Below are positions 17,958 through 28,317 of a stretch of 64,000 nucleotides of DNA, in pieces; the stretch's first letter is position 1; the number at the start of each line of letters is the position of its first letter. Source of the DNA: Gammaproteobacteria bacterium UBA2679 (GTDB taxonomy: Bacteria; Pseudomonadota; Gammaproteobacteria; Pseudomonadales; Oleiphilaceae); contig DEMD01000007.1 in assembly GCA_002354735.1 (NCBI GenBank), forward strand, positions 336,161 through 400,160, given 5' to 3'. Under the pieces are notes generated by a model, which made no database searches, was not told the DNA's origin, and saw only the letters and a list, made by a program, of their open reading frames with translations. The translations under genes were made by a program, and so were the position numbers.

Positions 17958-18419
17958 CTACGAACTGCGCCCTGGCTTGCGTTGGCGAGCGATGAAACGC
18001 TGCAGACTCATTTCGTCAAGCTGCTGCTGCAGTTTCTTGTCTGCCGCAGCGTCCTCTTCGGCCCGGATACGCTGGATAAAGCTTTCCATGTTGCTGAGCC
18101 GGGATTTGCTCGCCTGCCAGTCGAGCAGGCATTTTGCTTGCTGCTTTTCCCGCAACTCCACAAGGCCGACCTGCTGGCGTATCGCTAGCGCGAGTTTCGT
18201 GAGAAAGGTGTGATAGCTGTGATAAGTGCTGGCGGTCCGAATGGACTGGCTATGATTACGCATCTGGGACATATAGTCCTGTTCATATGCTTCGAGATCG
18301 TTAACCTGCTGAATAGCTTCAGTGAGCGCCTGCTGAGCCTGGGCCAGGGCTTCACGAGCCGCGGCCTCTTCCCGCTGAGTCTGATCCAGCACTGGCTGCA
18401 TCCGCTTTGAACGCTGCAT
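17958..18419 (-). CDS. fliJ: Flagellar export chaperone FliJ
   Basis: 153 residues, almost entirely alpha-helical coiled coil (EEAAAREALAQAQQALTEAI and KLQQQLDEMSLQRFIARQR), the form expected for FliJ, which couples the FliI ATPase to the export gate. The ATG at 18419 is preferred to a GTG at 18422 because GAGG, overlapping the fliI stop, lies 7 bases before it. It is the last gene of the fliE-J run. Confidence 0.9.
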   Translation of the reverse strand: MQRSKRMQPVLDQTQREEAAAREALAQAQQALTEAIQQVNDLEAYEQDYMSQMRNHSQSIRTASTYHSYHTFLTKLALAIRQQVGLVELREKQQAKCLLDWQASKSRLSNMESFIQRIRAEEDAAADKKLQQQLDEMSLQRFIARQRKPGRSS

Positions 18420-18428
18420 CACTTAGCC

Positions 18429-19850
18429 TCAGCGCGGCTTCGGCATGGTGGCCGGCTTGCGCGCAGGCGGCTTGGCTTGTACACCCGCTGTCAACAGGTC
18501 GGGGGGCACCAGCTTGAGTAAATCACTCACGCATTCCTCAACCGGTCTGCCTTCGTCGAGGGACTGTTGCAGGAATTGGATGAGCTGAGGGTATTTTGCA
18601 ATCGCAAGATCGATACCAGGGTCCGAGCCGGGCTTGTAGGCACCAACAGCAATAAGGTCACGCGTCTGCTGATAGCGCGCGTACAGCTGCTTGAACAGCT
18701 GCGCACTCTTGAGATGTTCCTTACTGACGACATGCGGCATGACACGGCTGATCGACTGCTCGATGTCGATGGCCGGATAGTGGCCCTCCTCAGCCAGCCG
18801 GCGATTGAGCACGATATGGCCGTCGAGTATGGCCCGCGAAGCATCGGCAATAGGGTCCTGCTGATCATCTCCTTCGGTGAGCACAGTGTAAAAGGCTGTA
18901 ATTGAACCGCCACCTACAGGGCCGTTACCGGTACGCTCGACCAGCGCTGGTAATTTTGAGAAGACTGACGGCGGATAGCCTTTTGTTGCCGGGGGCTCGC
19001 CAATCGAAAGTGCAATTTCCCGCTGTGCCTGGGCATAGCGAGTGAGACTGTCCATCAGCATCAGAACCTGCTGACCAGTATCCCTGAAGTATTCAGCCAG
19101 CCTGGTGGTCAGTTCCGCTGCACGCAAGCGCATAAGCGGGGAATCATCGGCGGGAGATGCGACGACGACCGCGCGTTTCAGTCCTTCGGGTCCGAGAATA
19201 TCTTCGATAAATTCCTTTACCTCCCTGCCCCGCTCTCCAATGAGCCCAACAACCACGACGTCCGCCGTGGTGAAGCGGGTCATCATGCCAAGCAGCATTG
19301 ATTTACCAACGCCACTGCCGGCAAATAGACCGAGCCGCTGACCCACGCCCACTGTCAGCAGCGAATTAATGGCGGCTATGCCGACATCCTGCTTGGCTCG
19401 AATAGGTGCCCTTGCAAGCGGGTTGATGGTTTCGCCCTGGAAGGGAATAAGTTTTGCGCAATCAAGGGGACCCTTGCCATCGAGCGGGACGCCGGCGCCG
19501 TTGAGCACACGTCCGAGTAATCCGGGCCCCACACGGATCCCTTGCGAGGCCGTCATAGGCCGCACTATCGCGCCAGGCTGTAATCCTTCGACTGTATTGA
19601 TCGGCATGAGAAAGGTGACACGATCATCGAACCCAACGACTTCAGCCTCAGCGGTTCGTCCGTTAGGCAGCTCGATCACGCAGCGTGAGCCAAGCGTCAT
19701 AGGGCAACCAGCCGCTTCGAGCGTGAGCCCGACAACGCGGGTAAGGCGACCACAAACCTGGGGTTGAACCTGGCCAGGCAGAAACTTGCGGTAGGCTCTC
19801 AGCCTGCCCGGCAAGGCATTGAAGGTTTCGAATGCCGCCGGTTTATTCAT
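18429..19850 (-). CDS. fliI: Flagellum-specific ATPase FliI
   Basis: 473 residues, related to F1-ATPase beta. Walker A is [15 protein letters not shown], the Walker B region [19 protein letters not shown] and the signature [14 protein letters not shown] follows. FliI drives delivery of flagellar export substrates. The ATG at 19850 overlaps the fliH stop by 8 bases with a GAGGG ribosome site; the frame stays open further upstream to 19979 but that part is inside fliH. Confidence 0.97.
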   Translation of the reverse strand: MNKPAAFETFNALPGRLRAYRKFLPGQVQPQVCGRLTRVVGLTLEAAGCPMTLGSRCVIELPNGRTAEAEVVGFDDRVTFLMPINTVEGLQPGAIVRPMTASQGIRVGPGLLGRVLNGAGVPLDGKGPLDCAKLIPFQGETINPLARAPIRAKQDVGIAAINSLLTVGVGQRLGLFAGSGVGKSMLLGMMTRFTTADVVVVGLIGERGREVKEFIEDILGPEGLKRAVVVASPADDSPLMRLRAAELTTRLAEYFRDTGQQVLMLMDSLTRYAQAQREIALSIGEPPATKGYPPSVFSKLPALVERTGNGPVGGGSITAFYTVLTEGDDQQDPIADASRAILDGHIVLNRRLAEEGHYPAIDIEQSISRVMPHVVSKEHLKSAQLFKQLYARYQQTRDLIAVGAYKPGSDPGIDLAIAKYPQLIQFLQQSLDEGRPVEECVSDLLKLVPPDLLTAGVQAKPPARKPATMPKPR

Positions 19851-20733
19851 CACCCTCACCGGAAGGCGGCGGCACTGGCTGCGACTGGCTCTTATCAGAG
19901 GCCTCATCAGCGTCGTCTTCACTATCTGCAGAATCTGCAGCAGGACTGCGATTGAGCATGTCCGATACGACCTGGGCAAAGCGCTTGTCAGTGCTGAAGT
20001 CTACCAGCGTGGTGCGGTTGTCTAGCCTGCAACCTCCAGGCGCAAGCGCTGGATCGGCCACACACTGAGACAACCACTCGGGCTGGGGCCTTGCATGCTC
20101 CTGAAGAAATGCCAGATCGTCAGGATTGACGAAAATCTTTAATGGTTTGTCCGATTCCGGCAACTGAGTGAGGGCGTAGCGAACGATTTCAGCGATATGA
20201 CTGGAATCCAGCGCCAGCTCCCTCGCAACAACGCTTCGGCTTATCCCGATCACGAGCGACAGACTGGCCGCCTCGAGCTCATCACTCAGGGCCTCCACTG
20301 GTCCTGCAAGCACCTGCACGACCTGATCAAGCCGTGCAATCCCGCTATCGATCTGGTTGCGCAGTTCAGTCATGATCTCGGTACGACCACTGGCCATGCC
20401 ATCGGTACGACCCTGCTGTTTGCCCTTTTCATAGCCGCTCTTGAAGCCTGACTCGTAGCCTTTCTTGCGCCCCTCGTCGAGACCTTCCGCCAGCCCATCC
20501 TGATAGGCTGCTTCGCGGATGGCCTCAAGATCGGCTGCCGTGGGAGGTTTGATTGGTGCGGGAGGCTCCCGGCGCTTGGCCATCTGGCCTGCTTCACTGA
20601 TCGCAGGCATTTCCCAGCGCTCATAAGCCGTGAGGCTTTCTGCTGGAATGCGCTCCACCGGCATGCGCTCACCCGCTGAGTCGCGTGACTCATGGCTGGC
20701 TGTGGCTGCGGGTTTGTGCGGTCGGTTGCTCAT
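19843..20733 (-). CDS. fliH: Flagellar assembly protein FliH
   Basis: 296 residues. The N-terminal third is variable and Pro/Ala rich. Around residues 75-115 lies a Gly-spaced helical repeat ([19 protein letters not shown], then [18 protein letters not shown]), the GxxxG-type pattern typical of FliH. The C-terminal domain resembles the V/F-type ATPase stator subunit E. FliH regulates FliI. It starts 2 bases after the fliG stop. Confidence 0.93.
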   Translation of the reverse strand: MSNRPHKPAATASHESRDSAGERMPVERIPAESLTAYERWEMPAISEAGQMAKRREPPAPIKPPTAADLEAIREAAYQDGLAEGLDEGRKKGYESGFKSGYEKGKQQGRTDGMASGRTEIMTELRNQIDSGIARLDQVVQVLAGPVEALSDELEAASLSLVIGISRSVVARELALDSSHIAEIVRYALTQLPESDKPLKIFVNPDDLAFLQEHARPQPEWLSQCVADPALAPGGCRLDNRTTLVDFSTDKRFAQVVSDMLNRSPAADSADSEDDADEASDKSQSQPVPPPSGEGDE

Positions 20734-20735
20734 TT

Positions 20736-21755
20736 TTAAAGCATTTCTTCACCGCTACCACCGAGCATGATTTCTCCTGCATCGGCCATGCGGCGTGCAA
20801 TGGTCAGAATTTCCTTTTGTGCCGTTTCGACTTCGCTGAGGCGCACGGGGCCCCTGGCCTCCAGGTCATCCTTCAGCAGTTCACCGGCCCGCTTCGACAT
20901 ATTGCCGAAAATCTTGTCCTGCAGTTCGTTATCGGCGCCCTTGAGTGCAAGTATGAGCGTGTCGCTGGCGACTTCTCGCAACAGAGCCTGAATGCCCTTG
21001 TCATCGACGTCTTTGAGGTTGTCGAATACAAACATGAGATCTTCGATCTGGGTACCGAGATCGTTATCCGAATTCTTGATTTTCTCCATGAGCACGGCTT
21101 CGATGGAGCTTTCCATGAAGTTCATGATATCGGCAGCGCGTTTGACACCACCGATCTTGCTGGTCTGGCCCTGAGCACCACCAGAAAATTGCTTTTCGAG
21201 TATCGCATTGAGTTCCTGCAAGGCCTGCGGCTGTATAGTCTCCAGCGACGCGACGCGCATCATGATCTCGAGGCGCACGTTTTCGTCGAAATTGGCCAGC
21301 ACTTCTGCGGCCTGGTCGGGATCGAGATATGACAGCACGATGGCCTGTATCTGTGGATGCTCGAAACGAACGATATCGGATACCGCCCGCGGCTCCATCC
21401 ACTTGAGCGTATCAAGGCCCGTGGTATTGCCACCAATCAGGATACGGTCTACCAGGCTCGCCGCCTTGTCAGCGCCAAGCGCCTGCGTCAGCATCGAACG
21501 GATATACTCATCGGCCCCGATACCAAGACCAGTTTGACCACCAACAGCTTCGAGGAACTCGCTTGTCGCGTCTTCCACAATTTCCTGTGTGACATTCTGA
21601 AGGCTCGCCATAGCCGCCCCGACGCGCTGTACCTCTTTGGGGCCCATATGTTTTAGTATCTGTGCTGCATCCGCCTCACCAAGAGACATCAGCAGAATAG
21701 CCGCCTTTTCGAGACGGGAAACTTTGGCGCCCGCTCTGGCCTTGTCATCACTCAT
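20736..21755 (-). CDS. fliG: Flagellar motor switch protein FliG
   Basis: 339 residues. Characteristic stretches: KAAILLMSLGEADAAQILKH at the N-terminus, the middle-domain PQIQAIVLSYLDPDQAAEVL with the EHPQ-type motif, and the C-terminal charged helix with RGPVRLSEVETAQKEIL that interacts with the stator. FliG links the MS ring to the C ring. It overlaps the end of fliF by 8 bases. Confidence 0.97.
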   Translation of the reverse strand: MSDDKARAGAKVSRLEKAAILLMSLGEADAAQILKHMGPKEVQRVGAAMASLQNVTQEIVEDATSEFLEAVGGQTGLGIGADEYIRSMLTQALGADKAASLVDRILIGGNTTGLDTLKWMEPRAVSDIVRFEHPQIQAIVLSYLDPDQAAEVLANFDENVRLEIMMRVASLETIQPQALQELNAILEKQFSGGAQGQTSKIGGVKRAADIMNFMESSIEAVLMEKIKNSDNDLGTQIEDLMFVFDNLKDVDDKGIQALLREVASDTLILALKGADNELQDKIFGNMSKRAGELLKDDLEARGPVRLSEVETAQKEILTIARRMADAGEIMLGGSGEEML

Positions 21756-23454
21756 CCGCTAGAACCCATGTTCTTACAACCTGTGCAACCCGGCCGGGGT
21801 CTTCAGCAATCAGACCCTTCAGGGCATTGACCTGTTTTTCGTAACTGTCGGAGGCACCGGGCAACAGGAAATCTCCCGAGGCACTCAAGCCAACGGATGA
21901 CTGGGAATCTGGCATGTCGCCAAGGCGTTCGAGTTCGGCCAGACCATCATCATCGCCAGCCAATGCCAGACTCTTGGCGTCGGAACCCCCGCTGGCCAGC
22001 CCTTTAATAGTAGGCCGGACCACGAAGAAAACCAGTACCAACACGATAAGTAATGCTGCGAGCCATTTGATAGCGTTACCGAACCAGTCCTGCTCCCATA
22101 AGGGGATTTCGATGGCTTCGAAAACTTCCTGCTCTGCCATGAAGGGTGTATTGATCACATTGACGCTGTCGCCTCGCGAGGCCGAATAGCCGACCGCGTC
22201 GCGGACGAGCAATGTAAGGCGTTCGAGGTCTGCCGCTGGCCAGGCTTCAAAGCTTGGCGTGCCATCTGCGCCGACCCGCCGAATATCATCGACGACCACG
22301 GCAACCGACAGACGCTCCAGACGGCCCAGCTGTGAGCGGGTGTAGCTAACGGTTCTGTCTACTTCGTAATTACGAACGCTCTGGGTACGGACGTCAGTGG
22401 CAACATCAGCTTCGCCGGCAGCGCCATTACCCGCTGTTGCGACTTCAGGAGCGATACCTGCGCCTGGAGGCTGGTTGGCCAGCGCACCCGGGACGCCATC
22501 GACGGTGCCGGCGATACGCCGCTCACCAGACTGCTGCTCGCTGCGCAAGGCAGACAGATCAGGATTGTAGGTTTCCGCCGCCTGCTCGCTGGTACTGAAA
22601 TCCACGTCCGCTGACACCTCAGCACGGAACTTCTCAGCGCCGAGCACTGGCTCAAGGATGCTGTAAATGCGACGCGAGAGGACTTCTTCCAGCTTGCGGG
22701 CGTAAGCGAACTCACGTGACGTGCGCTTGTCCTCGTCACTCAGATTGTTCTGAGACAGCAGATTGCCCTTCTGGTCCACAACGGTTACGCCACTGCTTTC
22801 CAGCTCAGGCACGCTGCTCGCCACGAGGTTGACGATAGCTTCGACCTGGGCCTGGTTCAGGTTGCCGGAACCAGTCAGCTCCAAAAACACTGAAGCAGAA
22901 GGCTTGCGCGGATCGCGGATAAACACACTTTGCTTGGGGATCGCCAGGTGCACACGCGCACCCTTGACGTTGCGAATACTGGTGATGGTTCGAACCAGCT
23001 CACCTTCCAGGCCACGCCGATAGCGGGTGGTTTCCATGAACTGACTGGTGCCCAGCCCTGATTCCTGATCCAACAGCTCGAAGCCGATAGTCTTGTCCTG
23101 GGTGATGCCCATGGAGGCGAGCTTGAGACGAGCACGGTGAATATCTTCGGCGGCAATAAGCAGCGCACCACTGTTAGGTTCGATCTTGTAGGCGACGTTG
23201 TCCTGTTGCAGAACTGCCGCAACCTCGGTGGGATCATAACTGCTCATGTCATTGAACAAGGGGCGGTAGCTTGGCTCGCTCGCCCACATGATGATGGCAA
23301 TACCAAGTGCGATACTCGCTGCCACACCAACCATGAGAATAAGCTGGCGGATGACCGACAGACGGTTGAGTCCGAGCAGCGTATCGTTCTTCTCTTCAAT
23401 CATCGAGTCATCATCATTGCGGCCACGTGGCAGTTCGGCGGGTACTGTAGACAT
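21748..23454 (-). CDS. fliF: Flagellar MS-ring protein FliF
   Basis: 568 residues. Two membrane helices (residues ~37-55 and ~455-475) flank the periplasmic ring-building domains; the YscJ/FliF signature includes YKIEPNSGALLIAAEDIHRA and RRGLEGELVRTI, and the cytoplasmic C-terminus carries the FliG-binding end. The ATG has AGGAA 7 bases upstream. fliF follows fliE by 32 bases. Confidence 0.97.
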   Translation of the reverse strand: MSTVPAELPRGRNDDDSMIEEKNDTLLGLNRLSVIRQLILMVGVAASIALGIAIIMWASEPSYRPLFNDMSSYDPTEVAAVLQQDNVAYKIEPNSGALLIAAEDIHRARLKLASMGITQDKTIGFELLDQESGLGTSQFMETTRYRRGLEGELVRTITSIRNVKGARVHLAIPKQSVFIRDPRKPSASVFLELTGSGNLNQAQVEAIVNLVASSVPELESSGVTVVDQKGNLLSQNNLSDEDKRTSREFAYARKLEEVLSRRIYSILEPVLGAEKFRAEVSADVDFSTSEQAAETYNPDLSALRSEQQSGERRIAGTVDGVPGALANQPPGAGIAPEVATAGNGAAGEADVATDVRTQSVRNYEVDRTVSYTRSQLGRLERLSVAVVVDDIRRVGADGTPSFEAWPAADLERLTLLVRDAVGYSASRGDSVNVINTPFMAEQEVFEAIEIPLWEQDWFGNAIKWLAALLIVLVLVFFVVRPTIKGLASGGSDAKSLALAGDDDGLAELERLGDMPDSQSSVGLSASGDFLLPGASDSYEKQVNALKGLIAEDPGRVAQVVRTWVLADE

Positions 23455-23486
23455 ATCTGTTTCCTGGCTCTGTTACTGCGCTAGCC

Positions 23487-23858
23487 TTAGACCGGCATGT
23501 TCATGATGTCTTCGTAGGCCTGGACCACACGGTTGCGGACCTGTGTCAGTGCCTGAAAACCGACTGATGCTTTTTGTGAAGCGATCATGACCTCAGTCAG
23601 ATCCACATTGGGATCACCCTGCTGCCAACGTGTCTGCATCGACGCGCTGGTCTGCTGCATGTCATTGACGCCATCGATGGCCTGCTTGAACATCTGGCCG
23701 AAACCAGCTGCCTCAGCCTTGCCAGTCGGATTGACGGTAGTCGTATCAGGACGAATCTCGCGAATCTGGTTGGCTTGCATCGTTGCAGGATTCTGCATCT
23801 GCGCACGCAGATTCCGAATATCGGCTAACACGTTGCTCACATCGATTCGATTATTCAT
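23487..23858 (-). CDS. fliE: Flagellar MS ring-rod junction protein FliE
   Basis: 123 residues. The C-terminal half carries the FliE pattern: FGQMFKQAIDGVNDMQQ, DLTEVMIASQKASVGFQAL and the ending VRNRVVQAYEDIMNMPV. FliE joins the MS ring to the rod. The ATG at 23858 is preferred to an in-frame GTG at 23870. It begins the fliEFGHIJ run 49 bases after fleR; I saw no convincing sigma-54 site in that gap. Confidence 0.93.
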   Translation of the reverse strand: MNNRIDVSNVLADIRNLRAQMQNPATMQANQIREIRPDTTTVNPTGKAEAAGFGQMFKQAIDGVNDMQQTSASMQTRWQQGDPNVDLTEVMIASQKASVGFQALTQVRNRVVQAYEDIMNMPV

Positions 23859-23907
23859 AGATTCGCCCACCAGAACTCAATTGCTTATGCATTGCTTTTG
23901 GATCGTC

Positions 23908-25311
23908 TTAACCAGCTGCCAGACAGGCGTCGATATCGATACCTGACTCGCGCATCTTGGCGATCTTGTAGCGCAGTGTGCGCGGTGAAATACCCAGCTT
24001 TTCTGCCACTCGGTTACGACGTCCAGATTCGGTGCGCAGTGTTTCGAGGATGACCTGATACTCACGCTGACGGACTTCCTGGCCAAGATCCGGACCTTCG
24101 CCGTTCATCTCGTCAGTTTGGTCTTCATCGGTTATAACGACCTTCTGATCGGCAACACTGTAGTCGTCGCCTTGAAAGCTGCTGGTCATACTGTCCAGAC
24201 ACAGGTCCGCCGAGCTGATCAGGCCGTTCTGCTGCATAATGAGCGCACGCTGAATAACGTTGTCCATCTCACGGATATTTCCTGGCCAGTTGTACGCCTG
24301 GAGCGCACTGCGGGCGGCTTCGCTGAACTGCACGCCATTGAGCTTCATCTTGCTGCTGTGCGTGCTGAGCAGGTGCTTGGCGAGTGGCAGAATATCGCCA
24401 CGGCGCTCACGCAATGGCAGCCAATGCACGGGGAACACGGAAAGCCGGTAGAAGAGGTCTTCGCGGAAGCTGCCTGCAGCCACTGACTTTCGCAGATCGC
24501 GGTTGGTCGTCGCGATAACGCGAACATCTAGCTTGATGGTCTTGCGGCTGCCGAGGCGCTCTACTTCACGCTCCTGCAGTACGCGCAGCAGTTTCGACTG
24601 CAGGCCCAGGTCCATTTCAGTGATTTCGTCCAGCAGCAGTGTGCCGCCTTCAGCCTGCTCGAATTTGCCAGGCATGCTGTTCATGGCGCCGGTAAACGCA
24701 CCCTTTTCGTAACCGAACAGAATGGCTTCAAGCATGTTCTCAGGAATGGCTGCGCAGTTGATGGCCACGAAAGGACCAGACTTGCGGGGCGACTGTTCGT
24801 GAACATATCGCGCCAGTACTTCCTTGCCAGTACCACTTTCGCCAGAGATCAGTACAGTGGAGTCTGTCTTCGCAACGCGTGCAGCCAGCTCAAAGGTGCG
24901 CTTGCTGGCAGCATCTGCGGCGATTGGGCCATTCACGACTGCAGGCGCAGATTTGTTGATATAGCGGCCAATGGCTTCGATGAAGTGTGTCGCGTTGAAA
25001 GGCTTCACCAGATAGTCAGCTGCGCCATTCTGCAGCGCTGAAACCGCCTGACTAATCTGGCCATAGGCCGTCATCAGCATGACTGGCAGACCCGGATGCT
25101 GCTTGCGCACCGCTGCCAGGAACTGAAAGCCATCCATGTTGGGCATATTGATGTCGCTAACGACCAAGTCAACCGGCACTCGCTGAAGCATGGTAAGTGC
25201 TTCGGCAGCGCTGTCGAACGCAATGTAATCGATACCTTCCACGTCCAAGGTCGCAGTCAACGCTTCGAGCAAATCAAGATCGTCTTCTACCAGACAGATT
25301 TTAGCTTTCAT
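23908..25311 (-). CDS. fleR: Flagellar NtrC-family response regulator FleR/FlrC
   Basis: 467 residues with three domains: receiver (residues ~4-118; [12 protein letters not shown] holds the phospho-accepting Asp), AAA+ sigma-54 activator (Walker A GESGTGKE, the GAFTGA loop that contacts sigma-54, Walker [10 protein letters not shown]) and a Fis-type helix-turn-helix ([19 protein letters not shown]). With FleS it activates the middle flagellar genes (hook-basal body) from RpoN promoters. The start overlaps the fleS stop by 4 bases. Confidence 0.95.
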   Translation of the reverse strand: MKAKICLVEDDLDLLEALTATLDVEGIDYIAFDSAAEALTMLQRVPVDLVVSDINMPNMDGFQFLAAVRKQHPGLPVMLMTAYGQISQAVSALQNGAADYLVKPFNATHFIEAIGRYINKSAPAVVNGPIAADAASKRTFELAARVAKTDSTVLISGESGTGKEVLARYVHEQSPRKSGPFVAINCAAIPENMLEAILFGYEKGAFTGAMNSMPGKFEQAEGGTLLLDEITEMDLGLQSKLLRVLQEREVERLGSRKTIKLDVRVIATTNRDLRKSVAAGSFREDLFYRLSVFPVHWLPLRERRGDILPLAKHLLSTHSSKMKLNGVQFSEAARSALQAYNWPGNIREMDNVIQRALIMQQNGLISSADLCLDSMTSSFQGDDYSVADQKVVITDEDQTDEMNGEGPDLGQEVRQREYQVILETLRTESGRRNRVAEKLGISPRTLRYKIAKMRESGIDIDACLAAG

Positions 25312-26483
25312 GAAGAGGTACCTCTGAACAGACGAATATTGGTATCGGCAGTGACAGTGTCGACTTCCTGACTCAGCTGACCTACTGGCGCAGGATTGAG
25401 CGGCAGCGCGATGAAGGCAGATGCCCCTTGATTGACACCGGCCGAGGCTAGCGCGAACTGGCCACTGTGGGCCTGTATCACCTGACGAACGACCGCAAGA
25501 CCGAGGCCCGTGCCGTGAGACTTGGTGCTCACGAAGGCTTCCTGAATGCTTTCGCCGCGTGCGGCCGAAAAGCCCTGGCCGTTGTCCACGATCAGCACCT
25601 CCAGCCGACGGCTCTTGCCAGCCTTGCCAGCGACGGCCACTTCACTTACCCGAAGCGTCACGCTCACGAGCGGTTCTGCAACCTTGTGACAGGCTTCAAC
25701 CGCGTTATTGACCAGGTTGTAGATAGCACCCAGCAGCGTGTCCTTGTTGCACACGAGCAAGGCTGAGTCTTCGACCTGGTTATCGAATTCGACTCGTACT
25801 GGCGTCTTGTTATTGCCCGGCCGCTGAATCAGCGCTGGCAGTGAAGCAATGCCATTGACCAGCTCGTCGCTGAAGCGATCTGCGCTGATGCGCTCCGCTG
25901 CAGGGCGATCGCCGCGAGCAAAAACCAGCATGTCCCGCACCTGCTGCTCCAGCGAGTTCAGTCTGTCAGCGAGCTTGCCGGCACAGGAGATGCGTAACTC
26001 ATCATTCAGTTCAGGACGCTGCAGATGGCCGGCATAGAGCATGGCCGCCGTAAGTGGCGTCCGGATCTGATGCGCCAGAGCGGCGACCATACGGCCCATG
26101 GAGGCCAGACGCTCATCACGCGAGATCGTCGCTTGCAGGCGACGCGTTTCGGTCATGTCGGTCAGCAGAATCAACTGACCGACCTGCTGTGACAGCGAAC
26201 GCGTCTCTACACTTACACGGCGGCCATCACGCAGAGACACTTCATGGCCATCGTCGGCACGTGGCGCAAAGCTTCTGTCGATGATGCTGCTCCAGCGCTG
26301 ACCCACCAGTGGCTCACCGAGAAACTCGATGGCTACCGGGTTGGCTTCCTGGATGATGCCTCGTGAATCCAGGATGACCACACCAGCAGGCAGGATTTCA
26401 AGCAAGGCCGAAAAGCTGGCATGCTGCTGAAAGTGTGGTGCTGATTCTGCGCCTGCCTGTCTTGCTGCGAGTTGAAGTGCCAT
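25308..26483 (-). CDS. fleS: Flagellar sensor histidine kinase FleS/FlrB
   Basis: 391 residues, no membrane helix, so cytoplasmic. PAS domain at about residues 25-105 (LEILPAGVVILDSRGIIQEA), HisKA with LAHQIRTPLTAAMLYAGHL (phospho-accepting His), then HATPase_c with NLVNNAVEAC, VDNGQGFSA and STKSHGTGLGLAVVRQ. Partner of FleR. The ATG at 26483 has GGAG 6 bases before it and is preferred to the in-frame GTG at 26495. It is separated from fleQ by 197 bases holding a possible sigma-54 promoter. Confidence 0.94.
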   Translation of the reverse strand: MALQLAARQAGAESAPHFQQHASFSALLEILPAGVVILDSRGIIQEANPVAIEFLGEPLVGQRWSSIIDRSFAPRADDGHEVSLRDGRRVSVETRSLSQQVGQLILLTDMTETRRLQATISRDERLASMGRMVAALAHQIRTPLTAAMLYAGHLQRPELNDELRISCAGKLADRLNSLEQQVRDMLVFARGDRPAAERISADRFSDELVNGIASLPALIQRPGNNKTPVRVEFDNQVEDSALLVCNKDTLLGAIYNLVNNAVEACHKVAEPLVSVTLRVSEVAVAGKAGKSRRLEVLIVDNGQGFSAARGESIQEAFVSTKSHGTGLGLAVVRQVIQAHSGQFALASAGVNQGASAFIALPLNPAPVGQLSQEVDTVTADTNIRLFRGTSS

Positions 26484-26569
26484 TTGCCGCTCCACTGAAC
26501 GTTAATACCGAAGTCCGTGTTGTGGCAGTCAGCGAAAATTGACGCTAGCTGCCGGATACGGGAGGTACT

Positions 26570-26584
26570 GCACAGAGAGGGCCT
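26570..26584 (-). promoter_or_regulatory. Possible sigma-54 promoter upstream of fleS
   Basis: On the minus strand AGGCCCTCTCTGTGC: GG and GC are exactly 10 bases apart, and TGC is followed by A as in TTGCA. The -24 half (AGGCCC) is only a partial match to TGGCAC. It lies ~87 bases before the fleS ATG. In P. aeruginosa fleSR is transcribed from an RpoN/FleQ promoter, which agrees with this position. Confidence 0.4.
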
Positions 26585-26680
26585 GATTGGCGATTCCGAA
26601 CAAAAATCAGCCATTTGCATTAGGAGGGGTATCGCGGAGCAACTATTTTTTGACGCCTCTACACCTGCAGAGGTGGGGGA

Positions 26681-28156
26681 CTATTCGTTGGCGCTAAGCT
26701 CGTACTTGCGCATCTTCTCGACAAGCGTGGTGCGACGAACCTGCAGTTTCTCGGCGGCACGAGCGACGACGCCGTCCGTGTCGTCCAGCGCCTGCTTGAT
26801 GAGGTTACGCTCGATAGTAGCGAGATACTCCTTGAGATCGAGACCATTGGTCGGAAGTATGGCGGGGGAGTCCATCATGCCACCTGATGGCATTTCCTCA
26901 CCTGGCTCGACAAAGCGTTCCTCCGTATCATCGACATGACGGAACTTGGGCGGAAGCTCGTGAACGCCGATCACCCCATAGGGATGCATGATGGCGATAC
27001 GTTCTACCAGGTTCGCAAGTTCGCGCACGTTGCCCGCCCACTCGTGACGGCAAAGGCTCAGGATGGCCGCCGAATTGAAGCGGAGTGAACCGCGCTTTTC
27101 CTTCTCCATCCTCGATATCAGTTCATTGATGAGTAGCGGCACATCTTCCGAGCGCTCGCGCAAGGGCGGCATCTCAATGGGAAAGACGTTAAGGCGATAA
27201 TACAGGTCCTCTCGGAACTCGCCCTGCTCGATCATGGTCTCAAGGTTCTTATGAGTGGCAGCGATTACGCGAACATCAGCCTGATTTGTCTTGTTGCTAC
27301 CAACGCGTTCATAAGTCTTCTCCTGCAGCACGCGAAGAATCTTTACCTGCATGCTCAGGGGCATGTCGCCGATTTCGTCGAGAAAAAGCGTTCCGCCCTG
27401 AGCAAGTTCGAATCGACCTACTCGCGTGGTGATGGCACCTGTAAATGCACCTTTCTCGTGACCGAAAAGTTCGCTCTCGAGCAGCTCACCTGGGATTGCC
27501 CCACAGTTGACCGGGACGAATGGGCCGGTACGTCGATGGCTGTTGTAGTGGAGATTGCGCGCGACGACTTCCTTGCCGGTACCGGATTCACCGGTAATGA
27601 GCACACTCACCTCCTTGTCGGCCACCTGCCCCATCAGCTCCCTAACCTGCTGGATCTTGCGACTGGTACCCACCAGACTTCGAAATAGCTGAACGTCACG
27701 CTGCTGCCCACGTCCTGCCGAAGCCGCAAACTGCTCGCGATAGACCTGGGCGCGATACAGGTTGTCCATCAAATCGTTATATCGTAACGGGAGGTCAAAG
27801 CTCACAATGACCTTCTTGCGCAAATCCTCATCGAGCTTGTCAAAGCTGGAGCGCCCGAGCGTCAGCACGGGCAGACCTGGATCAAAGGCGTGAAGTTCCC
27901 GCAGGAACTCGTCTGTGACAAGCTCCGCCTGAACCAATGCAGCCTGGATATCAGCAGTCACTGGATACCGCTCTCCGAGCGCCTGTCTCCATGGGCTGAG
28001 GGTCAGACTGCCATTGTCGCCACTATGACTGGACGCCTTCGCCTGCGGCATCTCGACCAAGCTAAAGGACTCATTCAGAAACGTGAGGACAACCGACAGA
28101 ACTTCTGCAAGCTGCCTATCGTTACTGACTACAATGATGGAACCTGCATCCGTCAT
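26681..28156 (-). CDS. fleQ: Flagellar master regulator FleQ/FlrA (sigma-54 activator)
   Basis: 491 residues. N-terminal FleQ domain (receiver-like, apparently without the canonical phospho-Asp surroundings), AAA+ domain with Walker [15 protein letters not shown] loop and [14 protein letters not shown], and a C-terminal Fis-type HTH ([20 protein letters not shown]). FleQ heads the flagellar cascade and in Pseudomonas also binds c-di-GMP. The ATG at 28156 is chosen: the frame is open to a TTG at 28216, but that TTG is the -35 box of a strong sigma-70 promoter. No fliS/fliT-type gene precedes it here. Confidence 0.95.
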   Translation of the reverse strand: MTDAGSIIVVSNDRQLAEVLSVVLTFLNESFSLVEMPQAKASSHSGDNGSLTLSPWRQALGERYPVTADIQAALVQAELVTDEFLRELHAFDPGLPVLTLGRSSFDKLDEDLRKKVIVSFDLPLRYNDLMDNLYRAQVYREQFAASAGRGQQRDVQLFRSLVGTSRKIQQVRELMGQVADKEVSVLITGESGTGKEVVARNLHYNSHRRTGPFVPVNCGAIPGELLESELFGHEKGAFTGAITTRVGRFELAQGGTLFLDEIGDMPLSMQVKILRVLQEKTYERVGSNKTNQADVRVIAATHKNLETMIEQGEFREDLYYRLNVFPIEMPPLRERSEDVPLLINELISRMEKEKRGSLRFNSAAILSLCRHEWAGNVRELANLVERIAIMHPYGVIGVHELPPKFRHVDDTEERFVEPGEEMPSGGMMDSPAILPTNGLDLKEYLATIERNLIKQALDDTDGVVARAAEKLQVRRTTLVEKMRKYELSANE

Positions 28157-28187
28157 AACTGCTTTGTCGTTGCTAAAGATGGGAGCA

Positions 28188-28216
28188 ATTAAAGTAGTGT
28201 TTGGCGAGCTGGTCAA
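28188..28216 (-). promoter_or_regulatory. Sigma-70 promoter of fleQ
   Basis: On the minus strand TTGACC (28216-28211) and TTTAAT (28193-28188) are 17 bases apart, each matching 5 of 6 consensus bases. Transcription would start about 25 bases before the fleQ ATG at 28156. This fits a housekeeping promoter for the top gene of the flagellar hierarchy. Confidence 0.65.
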
Positions 28217-28250
28217 ATTAATGACGCCGGAATGAGCAGCGCGAACAGAC

Positions 28251-28279
28251 GCCAGAAATCCGTTTAAAGCGGCTCTGGC
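28251..28279. repeat. Inverted repeat between the SAP-like gene and fleQ
   Basis: GCCAGA (28251-28256) pairs with TCTGGC (28274-28279); inside, CCG and CGG around TTTAAA extend the stem. No T-run follows on either strand, so it is a poor intrinsic terminator. It lies 35 bases upstream of the fleQ -35 box and could be a terminator for the 28318 gene or a regulator site. Confidence 0.35.
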
Positions 28280-28317
28280 AACCTGCCCACGAGTATGGCT
28301 GGGGGGCTAGAGAGACT

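Noticed and set aside
23859..23907. Sigma-54 promoter upstream of fliE
   Set aside because: No GG-N10-GC pair with reasonable flanks could be found in the 49-base gap; a promoter may lie within fleR.
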